A DNA stretch of 64,000 nucleotides from Paenibacillus sp. JNUCC32 (GCF_014863545.1 NZ_CP062260.1:1426001-1490000); one strand, 5' to 3'. Counted from the first letter of the stretch, positions 43,478-55,064 are shown. Translations and numbers: made by a program. The notes: generated by a model from the sequence alone, not told the origin.

Positions 43478-44512
43478 ATGGATGCCGTTACCCATACCAT
43501 GCACGAGCGTAAAGGCAGGAAGCGCAAGATTATGACGCTATCTGTCCTGGGTGCATTAATCATTCTGGTATTTCTGATCAGCATGAACACGGGGGTCATT
43601 CGCTTATCGCCGCTTGAGGTCATAAAAACCTTGTTTGGCGGCGGGACGGACAAGCAGGAGCTGGTGCTGTTCGAATTCCGCTTGCCGCGGATCGTCATTT
43701 CGCTTCTGATTGGTGCCGGGTTGGCGATATCCGGCTGCGTTATGCAGGGCATTTCCCGTAATGAGCTGGCGGACCCCGGCATTTTGGGGATCAATGCGGG
43801 AGCCGGATTAATGGTTATGCTGTTCATTTCATTTTTCCCGAGCACGGCCGCTGCCCCGGTCTTTCTGCTGCCGGTACTCGCCCTGATTGGAGCGGGCGGC
43901 ACCGCCGCATTGATATGCGTACTGGCTTACAAGAAGAATCAGGGCTTTAAGCCGACGGGCCTTCTGTTGACGGGAATCGCCGTAGCGGCCGGCATCAGTG
44001 CGGCTATGATCGTGCTGACGCTGCGTTTAAGCCCGGAAAAATATCAGTTTGTTGCCACCTGGCTAGCAGGCAGCATCTGGGGCTCGAGCTGGAAGTTCGT
44101 CCTGGCATTGCTCCCATGGATGCTTGTGCTGCTGCCCTTCGTGATGTACAAAGCGCAGGTGATGAACGTTCTCAATCTTGGAGAGCCGACGGCGACCGGA
44201 CTGGGAGCCTCCGTTACAAGGGAGCAATTGAAGCTGCTGGCAGCGGCGGTCGGACTGGCTGCCTCCTGCGTCGCGGTGAGCGGCGGCATCGGATTCGTCG
44301 GGCTTATAGCGCCGCATCTGGCCAGGCGATTGGTCGGTGCGAAGCATCAAATGCTGCTTCCGGTAACGGCGCTAGTCGGAGCCTTGCTGGTCATCACTGC
44401 CGACACTTTGGGCCGCTGGATCATTCAACCGTCCGAGATTCCGACCGGGATCGTGGTTGCCGTGATTGGCGCTCCGTACTTCCTGTACCTGCTTTCCAGG
44501 ACAAAAGCTTAG
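43478..44512 (+). CDS. Iron-siderophore ABC transporter permease (FecCD family, second subunit)
   Basis: A 344-residue partner permease. The motifs FRLPRIVISLLIGAGLAISG and GINAGAGLMVMLF, the contact loop LGEPTATGLGASV, and GGIGFVGLIAPHLARRLVG match FecD/FhuG-type subunits. It would form a heterodimer with the preceding permease. No FecE/FhuC ATPase follows, unlike complete fec operons. Confidence 0.93.
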   Translation: MDAVTHTMHERKGRKRKIMTLSVLGALIILVFLISMNTGVIRLSPLEVIKTLFGGGTDKQELVLFEFRLPRIVISLLIGAGLAISGCVMQGISRNELADPGILGINAGAGLMVMLFISFFPSTAAAPVFLLPVLALIGAGGTAALICVLAYKKNQGFKPTGLLLTGIAVAAGISAAMIVLTLRLSPEKYQFVATWLAGSIWGSSWKFVLALLPWMLVLLPFVMYKAQVMNVLNLGEPTATGLGASVTREQLKLLAAAVGLAASCVAVSGGIGFVGLIAPHLARRLVGAKHQMLLPVTALVGALLVITADTLGRWIIQPSEIPTGIVVAVIGAPYFLYLLSRTKA

Positions 44513-44601
44513 CTGCCAAGATCGCTGGGATCTAGCGCAATCTTGCGACGGGTAAGGGCTTGCATATTTTTTAACGCCATTACGGATTTAAGGAGGTCCT
44601 T

Positions 44602-46317
44602 ATGCTGCGCCGATTTTTTTCCTATTACAAGCCTTATAAAGGGCTATTCATATTGGATTTTTGCTGCGCTATCTTTGCCGCTTTGCTGGAATTGATATTC
44701 CCGGTAGCCGTCAACCGCGTGATCGACGACTTGCTGCCAAGCGGGAACTGGAAGTGGATTTTATACGCTTGCCTAGGGCTTCTCGGCATTTATGTCGTCA
44801 GTTCTTTCCTGCATTACGTAGTTACGTATTGGGGTCATAAACTCGGCATCAACATTGAAACGGATATGCGCAAAAAGCTGTTCGATCGGGTTCAGAAGCA
44901 ATCCTTCCGTTTTTTTGACAACAACAAGACGGGACATCTTGTCTCGAGAATGACCAACGACCTGATGGATATCGGGGAGATTGCCCACCATGGTCCGGAA
45001 GACCTGTTCATCGCCGTCATGACGCTTGCCGGAGCGCTGGGCATCATGCTCGGGATCAACTGGCAGCTTGCCGTGATGACGTTTGTGATCGTTCCTTTGA
45101 TGATCTATTTATCGCTGTATTTCAGCGGGAAAATGTCGGCGGCGTTCAAGCGCATGTTCTCCGATATTGCCGATTACAATGCACGCGTGGAGAACAACGT
45201 CAGCGGGATCCGCGTGGTTCAAGCCTTCTCGAATGAGGAGCATGAAATCGCGCGTTTCGCCGAGAACAACAACCGCTTTCGCGTGACGAAGCTGATTGCT
45301 TACCGCATCATGGCCTGGAACTCGTCGATCAGCTTTATCCTGATGAAATTCATTTCGCTGTTCGTGCTGGTATGCGGCACCTGGTTCGTGATTGAGGGCC
45401 GGATGACCAACGGGGAATTTATCGCTTTTGTCATGCTGTCTAACGTGTTCCTCGGTCCGATTAAACAAATCAATGCGGTCATTGAGATGTATCCGAAGGG
45501 AATCGCCGGCTTTAAGCGGTATTTGGAGCTTCTGGAAAGCGAACCCGACGTCGCGGATATGCCGGGTGCCAAGCCGGTCGGCCATGTGCGTGGTGACATT
45601 GCCTTTCATGGCGTAACCTTCGGGTACGAGAACAAAGACCACGTCCTGGAGGATGTCCATTTGTCTATTCGCGCAGGCGAAACTGTCGCGCTTGTAGGGC
45701 CGTCCGGAGCGGGCAAGACCACGTTGTGCTCATTGCTGCCTCGTTTCTATGACACGGAAGCCGGAAAGATAACGATAGACGGGATCGATATTCGCGACAT
45801 GACGCTGCAATCCCTTCGTTCCCATATTGGCATCGTCCAGCAGGACGTGTTCCTGTTTGATGGCAGCATCCGCGAAAATATCGCCTATGGCAGGTTAGAT
45901 GCTGACGACAGTGACATCATGAAAGCGGTGGGCCGTGCCCAGCTTGAAGAGCTGGTTGCTTCGCTTCCGGATGGGCTGGACACCTTGATTGGCGAGCGGG
46001 GCGTGAAGCTGTCCGGCGGACAGAAGCAGCGACTGTCGATAGCCCGGATGTTCCTCAAGAACCCGCCGATCCTCATTCTCGACGAGGCGACGTCCGCGCT
46101 TGATGCGGAAACCGAAGCGGCGATTCAACAGGCGCTTGCCGAGCTCTCGGAAGGACGAACGACGCTGGTGATTGCCCACCGGCTCGCAACCATCAAGAAC
46201 GCGGATCGCATCGTGGTCGTTGCGGACAAAGGCATCGCCGAACAAGGAGCCCATGAGGATCTGCTCGCGGCGCACGGCATATACAGCCGTTTGCATCGAG
46301 CTCAATTCGGGGCTTGA
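44602..46317 (+). CDS. ABC transporter with fused membrane and ATPase domains (exporter type)
   Basis: A 571-residue half-transporter. A six-helix type IV membrane domain (about 15-300) is followed by the nucleotide-binding domain. Walker A is GPSGAGKTTLC (about 367), the signature is LSGGQKQRLSIAR, Walker B is ILILDEATSALD and the switch is IAHRLATIKN. It presumably works as a homodimer. It lies between the FecCD permeases and the binding lipoprotein, 89 nt after the former, so it is probably in the Fur regulon. A siderophore exporter or an IrtAB-like importer are both possible. It cannot substitute structurally for the missing FecE ATPase. Confidence 0.88.
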   Translation: MLRRFFSYYKPYKGLFILDFCCAIFAALLELIFPVAVNRVIDDLLPSGNWKWILYACLGLLGIYVVSSFLHYVVTYWGHKLGINIETDMRKKLFDRVQKQSFRFFDNNKTGHLVSRMTNDLMDIGEIAHHGPEDLFIAVMTLAGALGIMLGINWQLAVMTFVIVPLMIYLSLYFSGKMSAAFKRMFSDIADYNARVENNVSGIRVVQAFSNEEHEIARFAENNNRFRVTKLIAYRIMAWNSSISFILMKFISLFVLVCGTWFVIEGRMTNGEFIAFVMLSNVFLGPIKQINAVIEMYPKGIAGFKRYLELLESEPDVADMPGAKPVGHVRGDIAFHGVTFGYENKDHVLEDVHLSIRAGETVALVGPSGAGKTTLCSLLPRFYDTEAGKITIDGIDIRDMTLQSLRSHIGIVQQDVFLFDGSIRENIAYGRLDADDSDIMKAVGRAQLEELVASLPDGLDTLIGERGVKLSGGQKQRLSIARMFLKNPPILILDEATSALDAETEAAIQQALAELSEGRTTLVIAHRLATIKNADRIVVVADKGIAEQGAHEDLLAAHGIYSRLHRAQFGA

Positions 46318-46351
46318 TTCAACCAACACCATAATTAGGAGGCTGTAAAAT

Positions 46352-47350
46352 ATGTTCAAGTCAAAATTACGCGTCATGCTCACCATCCTTGTCTTATGCT
46401 CGATCTTCATCTCGGCATGCGGCGCAAATGGAAATACGGCGAATCAAGCCGGTTCCGCAGGCGAAACAGCAACAGGGAAGGATACTCCGAAGACCGAAGC
46501 CTCAGCCCCAACAACCAAAAAGGTGCCGACAATTAACGGAGACATCGAAATTCCGACGGATCCTCAGCGAATTGTAGTGGATGCCTACTTGCCAACACTG
46601 CTGCTGCTCGGAGAAAAGCCGGTAGGCGCCACCGCGAAGGATTTGGAGAACGTCCATATCCAGGACCAGATCGATGGCATAGAGAACACCGGGGAAAGCT
46701 CTGCGGAGAAGATAGTGGAACTTAACCCCGATCTGATTATCAGCGCAAACTCGGACCCGGAGCTATACGAGAAATTGTCCAAAATCGCACCGACCATCAT
46801 TCTTCCTTATGAAACCTATCGAGGCGTGCACGAAGAAGTAGAGGGGCTCGGCGCAATCCTTGGCAAGGAAGAAGAAGCAAAAGAATGGCTTGCCGGTTTT
46901 GATGAAAAAATTGAAGCGCTGCGCACAAAAGTGAACGGTGTGTTGGAAGAAGGTGAGACGTTCTCGATCTTCGGCGCATTCGGCAAAACCTTCTACCTCT
47001 ACGGTGACGGCATTTATCGCGGGGGCTTGGCCATCTATAAGGAACTCCAGCTAACGCCTCCGGCAGCGATCCAAAAGGAATTGATTGATGCCAACGTGAC
47101 TTACAAGGAGGTTTCCTTGGAAGTGCTCAAAGATTATGCAGGCGATTATATTTTCTTTGATGAGTCCAACGGGGCCGAGATGGATAAGAAGGATAAGGTG
47201 TGGACTTCGATTGAAGCGGTGAAGCAGGATCGCGTGTTTTATCTGGATGCCAAGCGATTCTGGCCGTTTGATCCCATTGCGGTCCTGGCTCAGGCCGAGG
47301 AAGTGACGGACATGATCGTTAGCCAAAAAGAGAAGGAGAAAACGAAATAA
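46352..47350 (+). CDS. Iron-siderophore substrate-binding lipoprotein
   Basis: A 332-residue class III binding protein tethered to the membrane. The lipobox is SIFISAC near residue 23, followed by a Gly/Ala/Thr-rich linker. The fold motifs are PQRIVVDAYLPTLLLLGEKP, VELNPDLIISANSD and a C-terminal FWPFDPIAVLAQAEEVTDMI. It resembles FeuA/YfmC-type siderophore receptors. It completes the uptake set with the two FecCD permeases. GGAGG lies upstream of its ATG. Confidence 0.92.
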   Translation: MFKSKLRVMLTILVLCSIFISACGANGNTANQAGSAGETATGKDTPKTEASAPTTKKVPTINGDIEIPTDPQRIVVDAYLPTLLLLGEKPVGATAKDLENVHIQDQIDGIENTGESSAEKIVELNPDLIISANSDPELYEKLSKIAPTIILPYETYRGVHEEVEGLGAILGKEEEAKEWLAGFDEKIEALRTKVNGVLEEGETFSIFGAFGKTFYLYGDGIYRGGLAIYKELQLTPPAAIQKELIDANVTYKEVSLEVLKDYAGDYIFFDESNGAEMDKKDKVWTSIEAVKQDRVFYLDAKRFWPFDPIAVLAQAEEVTDMIVSQKEKEKTK

Positions 47351-47427
47351 ACCGCGGTATCGGTGCTCCACGGATAGAAATGCCGGCGGCATGGAGGTGA
47401 CGTTGATCCTCTCTTCAAGCAGCAGCG

Positions 47428-47461
47428 AAATGGCAGACCCTGAGGAAGAGGGCTGCCATTT
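47428..47461 (+). terminator. Possible terminator after the siderophore cluster
   Basis: AAATGGCAG pairs with CTGCCATTT, with an inner CCC/GGG extension, 78 nt after the stop. It lacks a clean T run, so it may be weak. Confidence 0.4.
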
Positions 47462-47505
47462 GCATTGGCCGTGGAAATGACGAAACGCAAGCCATGCAGA
47501 AACCA

Positions 47506-48132
47506 TCAAGCATTGGCGCGGTGAATAAGACGGTACCTCAGATGCGTAACCCCGGGAGATTCGATGATGGTTGTACGAACGAATTCGATATCGGAGGGGA
47601 GATGTTCGAACAATTTCTGACCGTTGCCTAGAAGGATCGGCACCAGCGTGATCAAGAGCTCATCCAGCAGGCCTGCTCCCATATATTGTTGTATGACGTT
47701 GGCTCCTCCGGCGATTTTGACGTCTTTGTTCCCCGCCGCAGCTTTTGCTAGTTCCAATGCCCGTTCGATCCCATCCGTGACAAAGGTATAAGTCGTACCG
47801 CCATCCTTCGTTTCTGCCTGCCGTTCTTCATGAGTCAGAATAAATACCGGCATATGAAAAGGGGGCGTATCTCCCCAAAAAGGTTGTCCATGATCAAACA
47901 TCGTGCGGCCAAGAACGACAGCGCCGGTTCTGCGATTGGATTCGGCTATCAGCTCCGCGTCCTGGTTAAACCGGCCCCCGGTCAGGCCATGCATTTCGCG
48001 CCAGCTCGTGAGTTCATAAATCCATTCATGAAGCCGCTCGCCGCCTTTGCCAAGGGGCAAGCGGGCGCTATGGTTCGGACCTGTGATAAATCCGTCCAAT
48101 GACATCGACATTTCAGCGATAACTTGTGACAT
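47506..48132 (-). CDS. Dihydrofolate reductase family protein (RibD C-terminal-like)
   Basis: A 208-residue cytosolic reductase-fold protein. The N-terminal block is VIAEMSMSLDGFITGPNHSA. The NADPH-site regions are VVLGRTMFDHGQPFWGD and VKIAGGANVIQQYMGAGLLD. It belongs to the YyaP/YwjB-like group, whose members are mostly of unknown physiological role and are distinct from folate-pathway DHFR. ATG 48132 follows AGGTG; a GTG 12 nt upstream is less likely. Confidence 0.88.
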   Translation of the reverse strand: MSQVIAEMSMSLDGFITGPNHSARLPLGKGGERLHEWIYELTSWREMHGLTGGRFNQDAELIAESNRRTGAVVLGRTMFDHGQPFWGDTPPFHMPVFILTHEERQAETKDGGTTYTFVTDGIERALELAKAAAGNKDVKIAGGANVIQQYMGAGLLDELLITLVPILLGNGQKLFEHLPSDIEFVRTTIIESPGVTHLRYRLIHRANA

Positions 48133-48259
48133 AGATCGGTACACCTTTCATCTGAATTATCTTTATGGAAAGCTTTCTGTTGTATCAGAAAACGGTTTTC
48201 CAGGATCAGTATAGCACCCGCGTTATGATTAAATTTCTTATCATTTGCTAGGATGTAAC

Positions 48260-48293
48260 AAGGGCAAGGTCCGCGCAGGCGGTCCTTGCCCTT
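48260..48293 (-). terminator. Hairpin after the HxlR gene
   Basis: AAGGGCAAGG (48260-48269) pairs with CCTTGCCCTT (48284-48293), with an inner CCGC/GCGG. T content is moderate on either side. Its position fits a terminator for the leftward HxlR gene. Confidence 0.5.
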
Positions 48294-48384
48294 GGTTTAT
48301 TACTGTTAAGGAGAAAAGAAATTCACTTGGTGTTGGCTCAATCAATCACAAGATCACGTTAAAATCGCGGCATGCGAACCGGAT

Positions 48385-48783
48385 TTAGCGTGCATCCGCC
48401 GGCTCGTCCACGGCTTTCAGCTTATCGTTCAGGATGCTGTCCTCAAGCACGCTGAATTTGTCCCCGTATACTTTCGTAATATGTTTTTCGCCCCATGCAC
48501 AGAGCATATCCAGAATTCCGCTCAAACTTCTGCCGTACTCGCTAAGCTCATATTCCACTTTAGGCGGCACTTGATTATGAATGATGCGATTGATTACGCC
48601 ATCTTCCTCCAGCTCTCGCAGCTGCTGCGTCAGCATTTTTTGGGTGATGTGCGGCATGAGGCGCTTCAGCTCGTTGGTCCGTTTACGGCCATGGGTCAGA
48701 TGGCAGAGGATCACGCATTTCCACTTGCCCCCGATCACTTCCAATGTTGCTTCGACGGCTATATTGTATTTCTTCGTTTGCAT
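48385..48783 (-). CDS. HxlR family regulator (YtcD-like)
   Basis: A 132-residue winged-helix regulator. EATLEVIGGKWKCVILCHLT is the classic HxlR opening, followed by ELKRLMPHITQKMLTQQLRE and VEYELSEYGRSL. HxlR proteins sense reactive electrophiles through a cysteine; one (CVILCHL) lies at the usual position. ATG 48783 follows AGGAGG by 6 nt. It diverges from an MFS gene and an aldo/keto reductase, the same set as B. subtilis ytcD-ytbD-ytbE. Confidence 0.9.
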   Translation of the reverse strand: MQTKKYNIAVEATLEVIGGKWKCVILCHLTHGRKRTNELKRLMPHITQKMLTQQLRELEEDGVINRIIHNQVPPKVEYELSEYGRSLSGILDMLCAWGEKHITKVYGDKFSVLEDSILNDKLKAVDEPADAR

Positions 48784-48803
48784 ATGGAGCCTCCTATTCT
48801 TGA

Positions 48804-48840
48804 TAGGCACCAAAAAGTGCCTAGGGTACTGTCAGGTACC
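48804..48840. promoter_or_regulatory. Candidate HxlR operators
   Basis: Two adjacent inverted repeats lie in the divergent region: TAGGCAC-CAAAAA-GTGCCTA (48804-48823) and GGTAC-TGTCAG-GTACC (48825-48840). The first closely resembles the GGTACC/AAAAAGTACC-type sites reported for HxlR regulators. Confidence 0.6.
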
Positions 48841-48975
48841 TACATTACAAAAAAGTACGTTCTTCACACAAGTGATGATATGAATCATAATAGCATTTGC
48901 CGGCTGGATTACACCATACGTCATATTTTTACAATATACAAGCAAGAGAATAGGATAGGGGGAAATAGGAACATC

Positions 48976-50199
48976 ATGATTATAGATAAAAAAAGAAGTT
49001 TGCTTGCGCTTATAGCGCTTGCCGTCAGTGCCTTCGCCATCGGAACAACGGAATTCATCAGCGTAGGGCTGCTGCCGTTGATTGCGGAGGATATGAATAT
49101 CTCCGTGACGACAGCCGGATTAACCGTGTCGATGTATGCGCTGGGCGTTACCTTCGGTGCGCCGATTCTCACGTCGCTCACGTCCAGAATGTCCAGGAAA
49201 ACTTTGCTGCTCTGGATTATGATCATTTTTATTATCGGTAACAGCTTGGCAGCGAGCTCAGCTTCCATTGGCGTCCTGCTTGCAGCACGGGTCCTGTCGG
49301 CCTTTTCACATGGCGTATTCATGTCGATCGGCTCGATTATCGCCGCAAGCGTGGTGCCTGAGAACCGCAGGGCATCGGCGATCTCCATTATGTTCACGGG
49401 CCTTACCGTAGCCACGGTCACCGGCGTTCCGCTCGGAACGTTTATCGGTCAGCAGTTGGGCTGGAGGCTTGCTTTTGTCGCGATTGTGGCGGTCGGCATC
49501 GTTGCGCTGATTGCGAATAGTATCCTGGTCCCTTCGGACCTGCCTAAAGGAGAACGCACTTCATTCCGCGACCAGGCTAAATTGATGACGAACGGAAGAC
49601 TGCTGCTCATGCTTCTGATTACGGCTCTCGGTTATGGCGGGACCTTTGTTGTCTTCACTTATTTATCCCCATTGCTTCAGGATATAACAGGCTTCAATGA
49701 AAATACGGTGGCCGTCATCCTGCTTGTCTATGGGATAGCCATTGCAGTCGGTAACGTGATCGGCGGGAAAGCGGCCAATCGCAACCCGCTGAAAGCCCTG
49801 CTCTACATGTTTATAGCCCAAGCCTTGGTGCTGGTTACACTTACGTTTACCGCACCGTTTCAAACGGCGGGACTCATCACGATTATTCTTATGGGATTCC
49901 TGGCGTTCATGAACGTGCCGGGTTTGCAGGTTTACGTTGTGATGCTGGCCGAGCGCTTTGCGCCCGGAGCCGTGAATATGGCGTCCGCGCTGAACATTGC
50001 CGCATTTAATGCCGGTATCGCCATCGGCGCTTTTTTAGGCGGCTTGATCACGAATTCCATGGGCCTGATTCATACGGCGTGGATCGGATCCCTGATGGTG
50101 GCCGGTGCGGTCGTGCTCACCGGATGGAGCTTGAAGCTGGAACGAAAGGATTCGGAAAATCCGGATAAATCGGATAAGCCGGATATGCCAGCGGCATGA
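48976..50199 (+). CDS. ytbD: MFS transporter, DHA1 family (YtbD/AraJ-like)
   Basis: A 407-residue efflux protein with 12 membrane segments. ALIALAVSAFAIGTTEFISV at the N terminus is typical of the AraJ/YdhP/PbuE group. The acidic C-terminal tail carries D/K/P repeats. The start is taken at ATG 48976; the open frame extends far upstream through the divergent regulator gene and is not coding there. Its partner aldo/keto reductase follows at 50311. Control by the divergent HxlR protein is expected. Confidence 0.88.
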   Translation: MIIDKKRSLLALIALAVSAFAIGTTEFISVGLLPLIAEDMNISVTTAGLTVSMYALGVTFGAPILTSLTSRMSRKTLLLWIMIIFIIGNSLAASSASIGVLLAARVLSAFSHGVFMSIGSIIAASVVPENRRASAISIMFTGLTVATVTGVPLGTFIGQQLGWRLAFVAIVAVGIVALIANSILVPSDLPKGERTSFRDQAKLMTNGRLLLMLLITALGYGGTFVVFTYLSPLLQDITGFNENTVAVILLVYGIAIAVGNVIGGKAANRNPLKALLYMFIAQALVLVTLTFTAPFQTAGLITIILMGFLAFMNVPGLQVYVVMLAERFAPGAVNMASALNIAAFNAGIAIGAFLGGLITNSMGLIHTAWIGSLMVAGAVVLTGWSLKLERKDSENPDKSDKPDMPAA

Positions 50200-50310
50200 A
50201 ACAACAATTTAGGATGAAGGGAGGTGATGGCGGAGCGGATCATGGGAGATACTGCACAATAGGTACATCAATTTTTTTCACAATCCAAAAAAATTCGGAG
50301 GTTTATCAAC

Positions 50311-51156
50311 ATGACAGCAAAACACTTACAAGATACAACCACTTTATATAATGGCGTTAACATGCCTTGGTTTGGACTAGGCGTATTTAAAGTTGAAGAA
50401 GGACCGGAGCTGGTGAATGCCGTTCGTACGGCCATTCAGCACGGCTATCGGAGCGTGGACACCGCCGCCATATACGGCAATGAAGAAGGTGTCGGGCAGG
50501 GCATTCGCGAAGGCTTGGCAGCTGCCGGATTAAAAAGAGAAGATCTGTTCGTCACATCCAAGGTGTGGAATGCCGACCTGGGTTACGAATCGACTTTGAA
50601 GGCTTATGAGGAAAGCTTGCGAAAGCTGGAATTGGAGTATTTGGACTTATACCTTATACACTGGCCGGTTGAAGGGAAATATATAGAGGCGTGGAAGGCG
50701 CTCGAAACGTTGTACAAGCAAGGGCGCGTAAAAGCCATTGGCGTGAGCAATTTCCAAATCCATCATCTGGAGAAGTTAATGAAGGAAACCGACATCAAAC
50801 CGATGGTGAACCAGGTGGAATATCATCCCCGATTAACGCAAAAAGAATTGCAGGCGTACTGCCAGGCGAACGGTATTCAGCTAGAAGCTTGGTCTCCCTT
50901 AATGCAGGGTCAGCTGCTGGATCAGGAGGACCTTCAGATCATCGCGAAGAAGCATCATAAATCCATCGCGCAGATCATTCTTCGTTGGGATCTACAGAAC
51001 GGGGTGGTGACGATTCCGAAATCGACCAAAGAGCATCGGATCACCGAGAACTCCGATCTATTTGATTTTGAATTGTCCATGGAGGATATGCAGCGCATCG
51101 ACAGCTTGAATCAGGATCACCGTGTGGGACCGGACCCGGACAATTTTGATTTCTAA
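50311..51156 (+). CDS. ytbE: Aldo/keto reductase (YtbE-like)
   Basis: A 281-residue NADPH-dependent TIM-barrel reductase of aldehydes such as methylglyoxal. The catalytic tetrad is visible: Asp in YRSVDTAAIYGNEE, which also holds the Tyr, then Lys in FVTSKVWN, and His in LYLIHWPV. The cofactor block IPKSTKEHRITEN is near the C terminus. The start has CGGAGG upstream. With the HxlR regulator and MFS gene it forms an electrophile-response locus. Confidence 0.93.
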   Translation: MTAKHLQDTTTLYNGVNMPWFGLGVFKVEEGPELVNAVRTAIQHGYRSVDTAAIYGNEEGVGQGIREGLAAAGLKREDLFVTSKVWNADLGYESTLKAYEESLRKLELEYLDLYLIHWPVEGKYIEAWKALETLYKQGRVKAIGVSNFQIHHLEKLMKETDIKPMVNQVEYHPRLTQKELQAYCQANGIQLEAWSPLMQGQLLDQEDLQIIAKKHHKSIAQIILRWDLQNGVVTIPKSTKEHRITENSDLFDFELSMEDMQRIDSLNQDHRVGPDPDNFDF

Positions 51157-51275
51157 AAAAATCGGCGTTTACCGCAAGCATATAAGTGTAATGAATAGTG
51201 CGACTCTCCTGAGCTTCTCCACCCTGGTGGGGATCGGGAGGGTCCATTCCTACATAACGAAAAGGAGCGAGGATC

Positions 51276-52070
51276 ATGAACTTGGATTTACAGGGTAAAG
51301 TTGCATTGGTCACAGGCTCGACATCGGGCATCGGCAAAGCGATCGCCATGTCGCTGGCAGCCGAAGGAGCGTCGGTCATTATCAATGGAAGACACGAGGA
51401 TAAGGTGAAGCAGACGATCCATGACATTCGCGCCGTCCATCCGGATGCCGAGCTGCGTTATGCCGTGGCGGATCTCGGAACCGAGGAGGGCTGCCATCAG
51501 GTCAGGGAAGCCGCCCCGGTCGTTGATATTCTGATCAACAATTTAGGCATCTTCGAGCCTGCCGAATTTTTCGATATTTCGGATGCGGATTGGTTCAGGT
51601 TCTTCGAGACGAATATTATGAGCGGCGTCCGTTTAACCCGACACTATTTGCAGAACATGATCAGCCGCAATGAAGGCCGAATTATTTTTATCGCGAGCGA
51701 AGCAGCCGTCATGCCTTCCCAGGAGATGGCGCATTACAGCGCAACGAAGACGATGCAGCTGTCCCTTTCCCGGAGCTTGGCCGAATTGACGACAGGAACC
51801 CGCGTCACGGTGAATACCGTTATGCCCGGCTCCACCCTTACGGAAGGCGTTGAAACGATGCTGGATACGCTGTATCCCGATGAGAATCTTACCATCGAAG
51901 AAGCCGAACAGCGGTTTATGAAGGAAAATCGGCCGACTTCCATTATTCAGCGGCTGATTCGTCCGGAGGAAATTGCCGATTTCGTCGCCTACCTGAGCAG
52001 TCCCAAATCCTCCGCGATCAACGGTTCGGCACTCCGGATTGACGGCGGCTTGGTACGAAGCGTATTCTGA
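51276..52070 (+). CDS. SDR family oxidoreductase
   Basis: A 264-residue Rossmann-fold enzyme. The cofactor motif is VTGSTSGIGKAIA, then INNLGIF (NNxG). The active site includes HYSATKTMQLSLSRSLAEL (YxxxK), with the catalytic Ser replaced or shifted to the IASEA region. It lies 119 nt after the aldo/keto reductase and has AAGGAG before its ATG. It may belong to the same stress locus; its substrate is unknown. Confidence 0.9.
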   Translation: MNLDLQGKVALVTGSTSGIGKAIAMSLAAEGASVIINGRHEDKVKQTIHDIRAVHPDAELRYAVADLGTEEGCHQVREAAPVVDILINNLGIFEPAEFFDISDADWFRFFETNIMSGVRLTRHYLQNMISRNEGRIIFIASEAAVMPSQEMAHYSATKTMQLSLSRSLAELTTGTRVTVNTVMPGSTLTEGVETMLDTLYPDENLTIEEAEQRFMKENRPTSIIQRLIRPEEIADFVAYLSSPKSSAINGSALRIDGGLVRSVF

Positions 52071-52103
52071 GCAAGCCCATGGCCTAACGCATTCGATGGC
52101 ATG

Positions 52104-52970
52104 CTATCGGGATGAACGGTACTTTAGCCTGAAAGAGTTGGGTTTAAACCCGGTATAACGAACAAAGCAGCGAATGAAATACGGAAACGAGCCGAACCCG
52201 GATTCCTCGGCTATGCGTCCGATCGGCTCGTTGGTGTGGATCAGCAAGCGTTTTGCTTGCTCGATCCGATGCCGCGTCAGAAACTCCAGGGGTGTGCAGC
52301 CGAACGTTTTTTTCATGCAAATGGAAATATAATTCTGGTGAAAGTGCATGGCATCGGACAATTGCTGGTAGCTGACCGGCTCTTTGTAATGTGCTCTTAA
52401 ATAGTTGGCCGTTCGTTCGGCAATGGCATAATGAGGATGCATCTGCTGGATTCCTTCTTCTTCGGCTTGGAACAGCAGCAGCAGCTCATGCATCAGCTGC
52501 TGCTGTTTCCAGCGTGCCGCGGAAGATGGCGATTGATGAAGCAGCTGCAGCTGTTCAATCAGACGTGCGGCCTGCTCTTTCGAAGACAGTTCTCCGTACT
52601 TGGGAATATAGAAAGAGAAATTATCGAACTGCACATAAGGGTGATCCGATTGCGATAAGGCAAACGGGATCCGTTCTTCCGCTTCAACCCACGGTGCGAC
52701 CGTCTGAAAATGCAGCCAATAAAAATGGGTTTCCTCCTGACAGGGCAGGTACGTACGGTGTGCGCCATCGGGTCTTAGAATCAGGTGATACCCTGCCTTT
52801 ATGCTGTAAGATACTCCGTTCTCTTCCAGGAATAACTCCCCTCTGGTCACGAGAATCAGATCAAAGACACCGATGTTATACCGATCCGGATGTCGATCTC
52901 CCTCCTGGTAGGTATCTTCTCCGCAAATCATATAATGCGGCAATGGCGGAGCCGTAAACTGGAAAATCAT
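52104..52970 (-). CDS. AraC family regulator
   Basis: A 288-residue regulator. The N-terminal cupin-like sugar-sensing domain spans about 20-150 (ELFLEENGVSYSIKAGYHLI). The C-terminal double helix-turn-helix includes VSYQQLSDAMHFHQNYISIC and RIAEESGFGSFPYFIRCFVR. ATG 52970 follows AAGGAGG by 11 nt; the ORF opens further upstream without a site. It diverges from a glycosidase gene and probably activates it. Confidence 0.92.
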   Translation of the reverse strand: MIFQFTAPPLPHYMICGEDTYQEGDRHPDRYNIGVFDLILVTRGELFLEENGVSYSIKAGYHLILRPDGAHRTYLPCQEETHFYWLHFQTVAPWVEAEERIPFALSQSDHPYVQFDNFSFYIPKYGELSSKEQAARLIEQLQLLHQSPSSAARWKQQQLMHELLLLFQAEEEGIQQMHPHYAIAERTANYLRAHYKEPVSYQQLSDAMHFHQNYISICMKKTFGCTPLEFLTRHRIEQAKRLLIHTNEPIGRIAEESGFGSFPYFIRCFVRYTGFKPNSFRLKYRSSR

Positions 52971-53160
52971 CTTCGGCCGGTCCTCCTTCTCCAACTAGCT
53001 TTTCTTCATGATAATCGTTTTGTTGCTCCGGATTCAATCCATCATGATGTTGTAATCGGATAAAAAGATGTTGTTTCTGTGTATAGGGAAACGCCGGTTG
53101 AGATGATATATTTCTACCTGAGTAAGCACCTATAAGACAGAACAAGGAGCGTGGAAGTCT

Positions 53161-55041
<1,881 letters not shown>

Positions 55042-55064
55042 GCAGGTATGTTAACACATTCGAA

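Noticed and set aside
48481..48975. N-terminal extension of the DHA1 transporter frame
   Set aside because: It runs antisense through the HxlR gene and the operator region; MFS homology begins at 48976.
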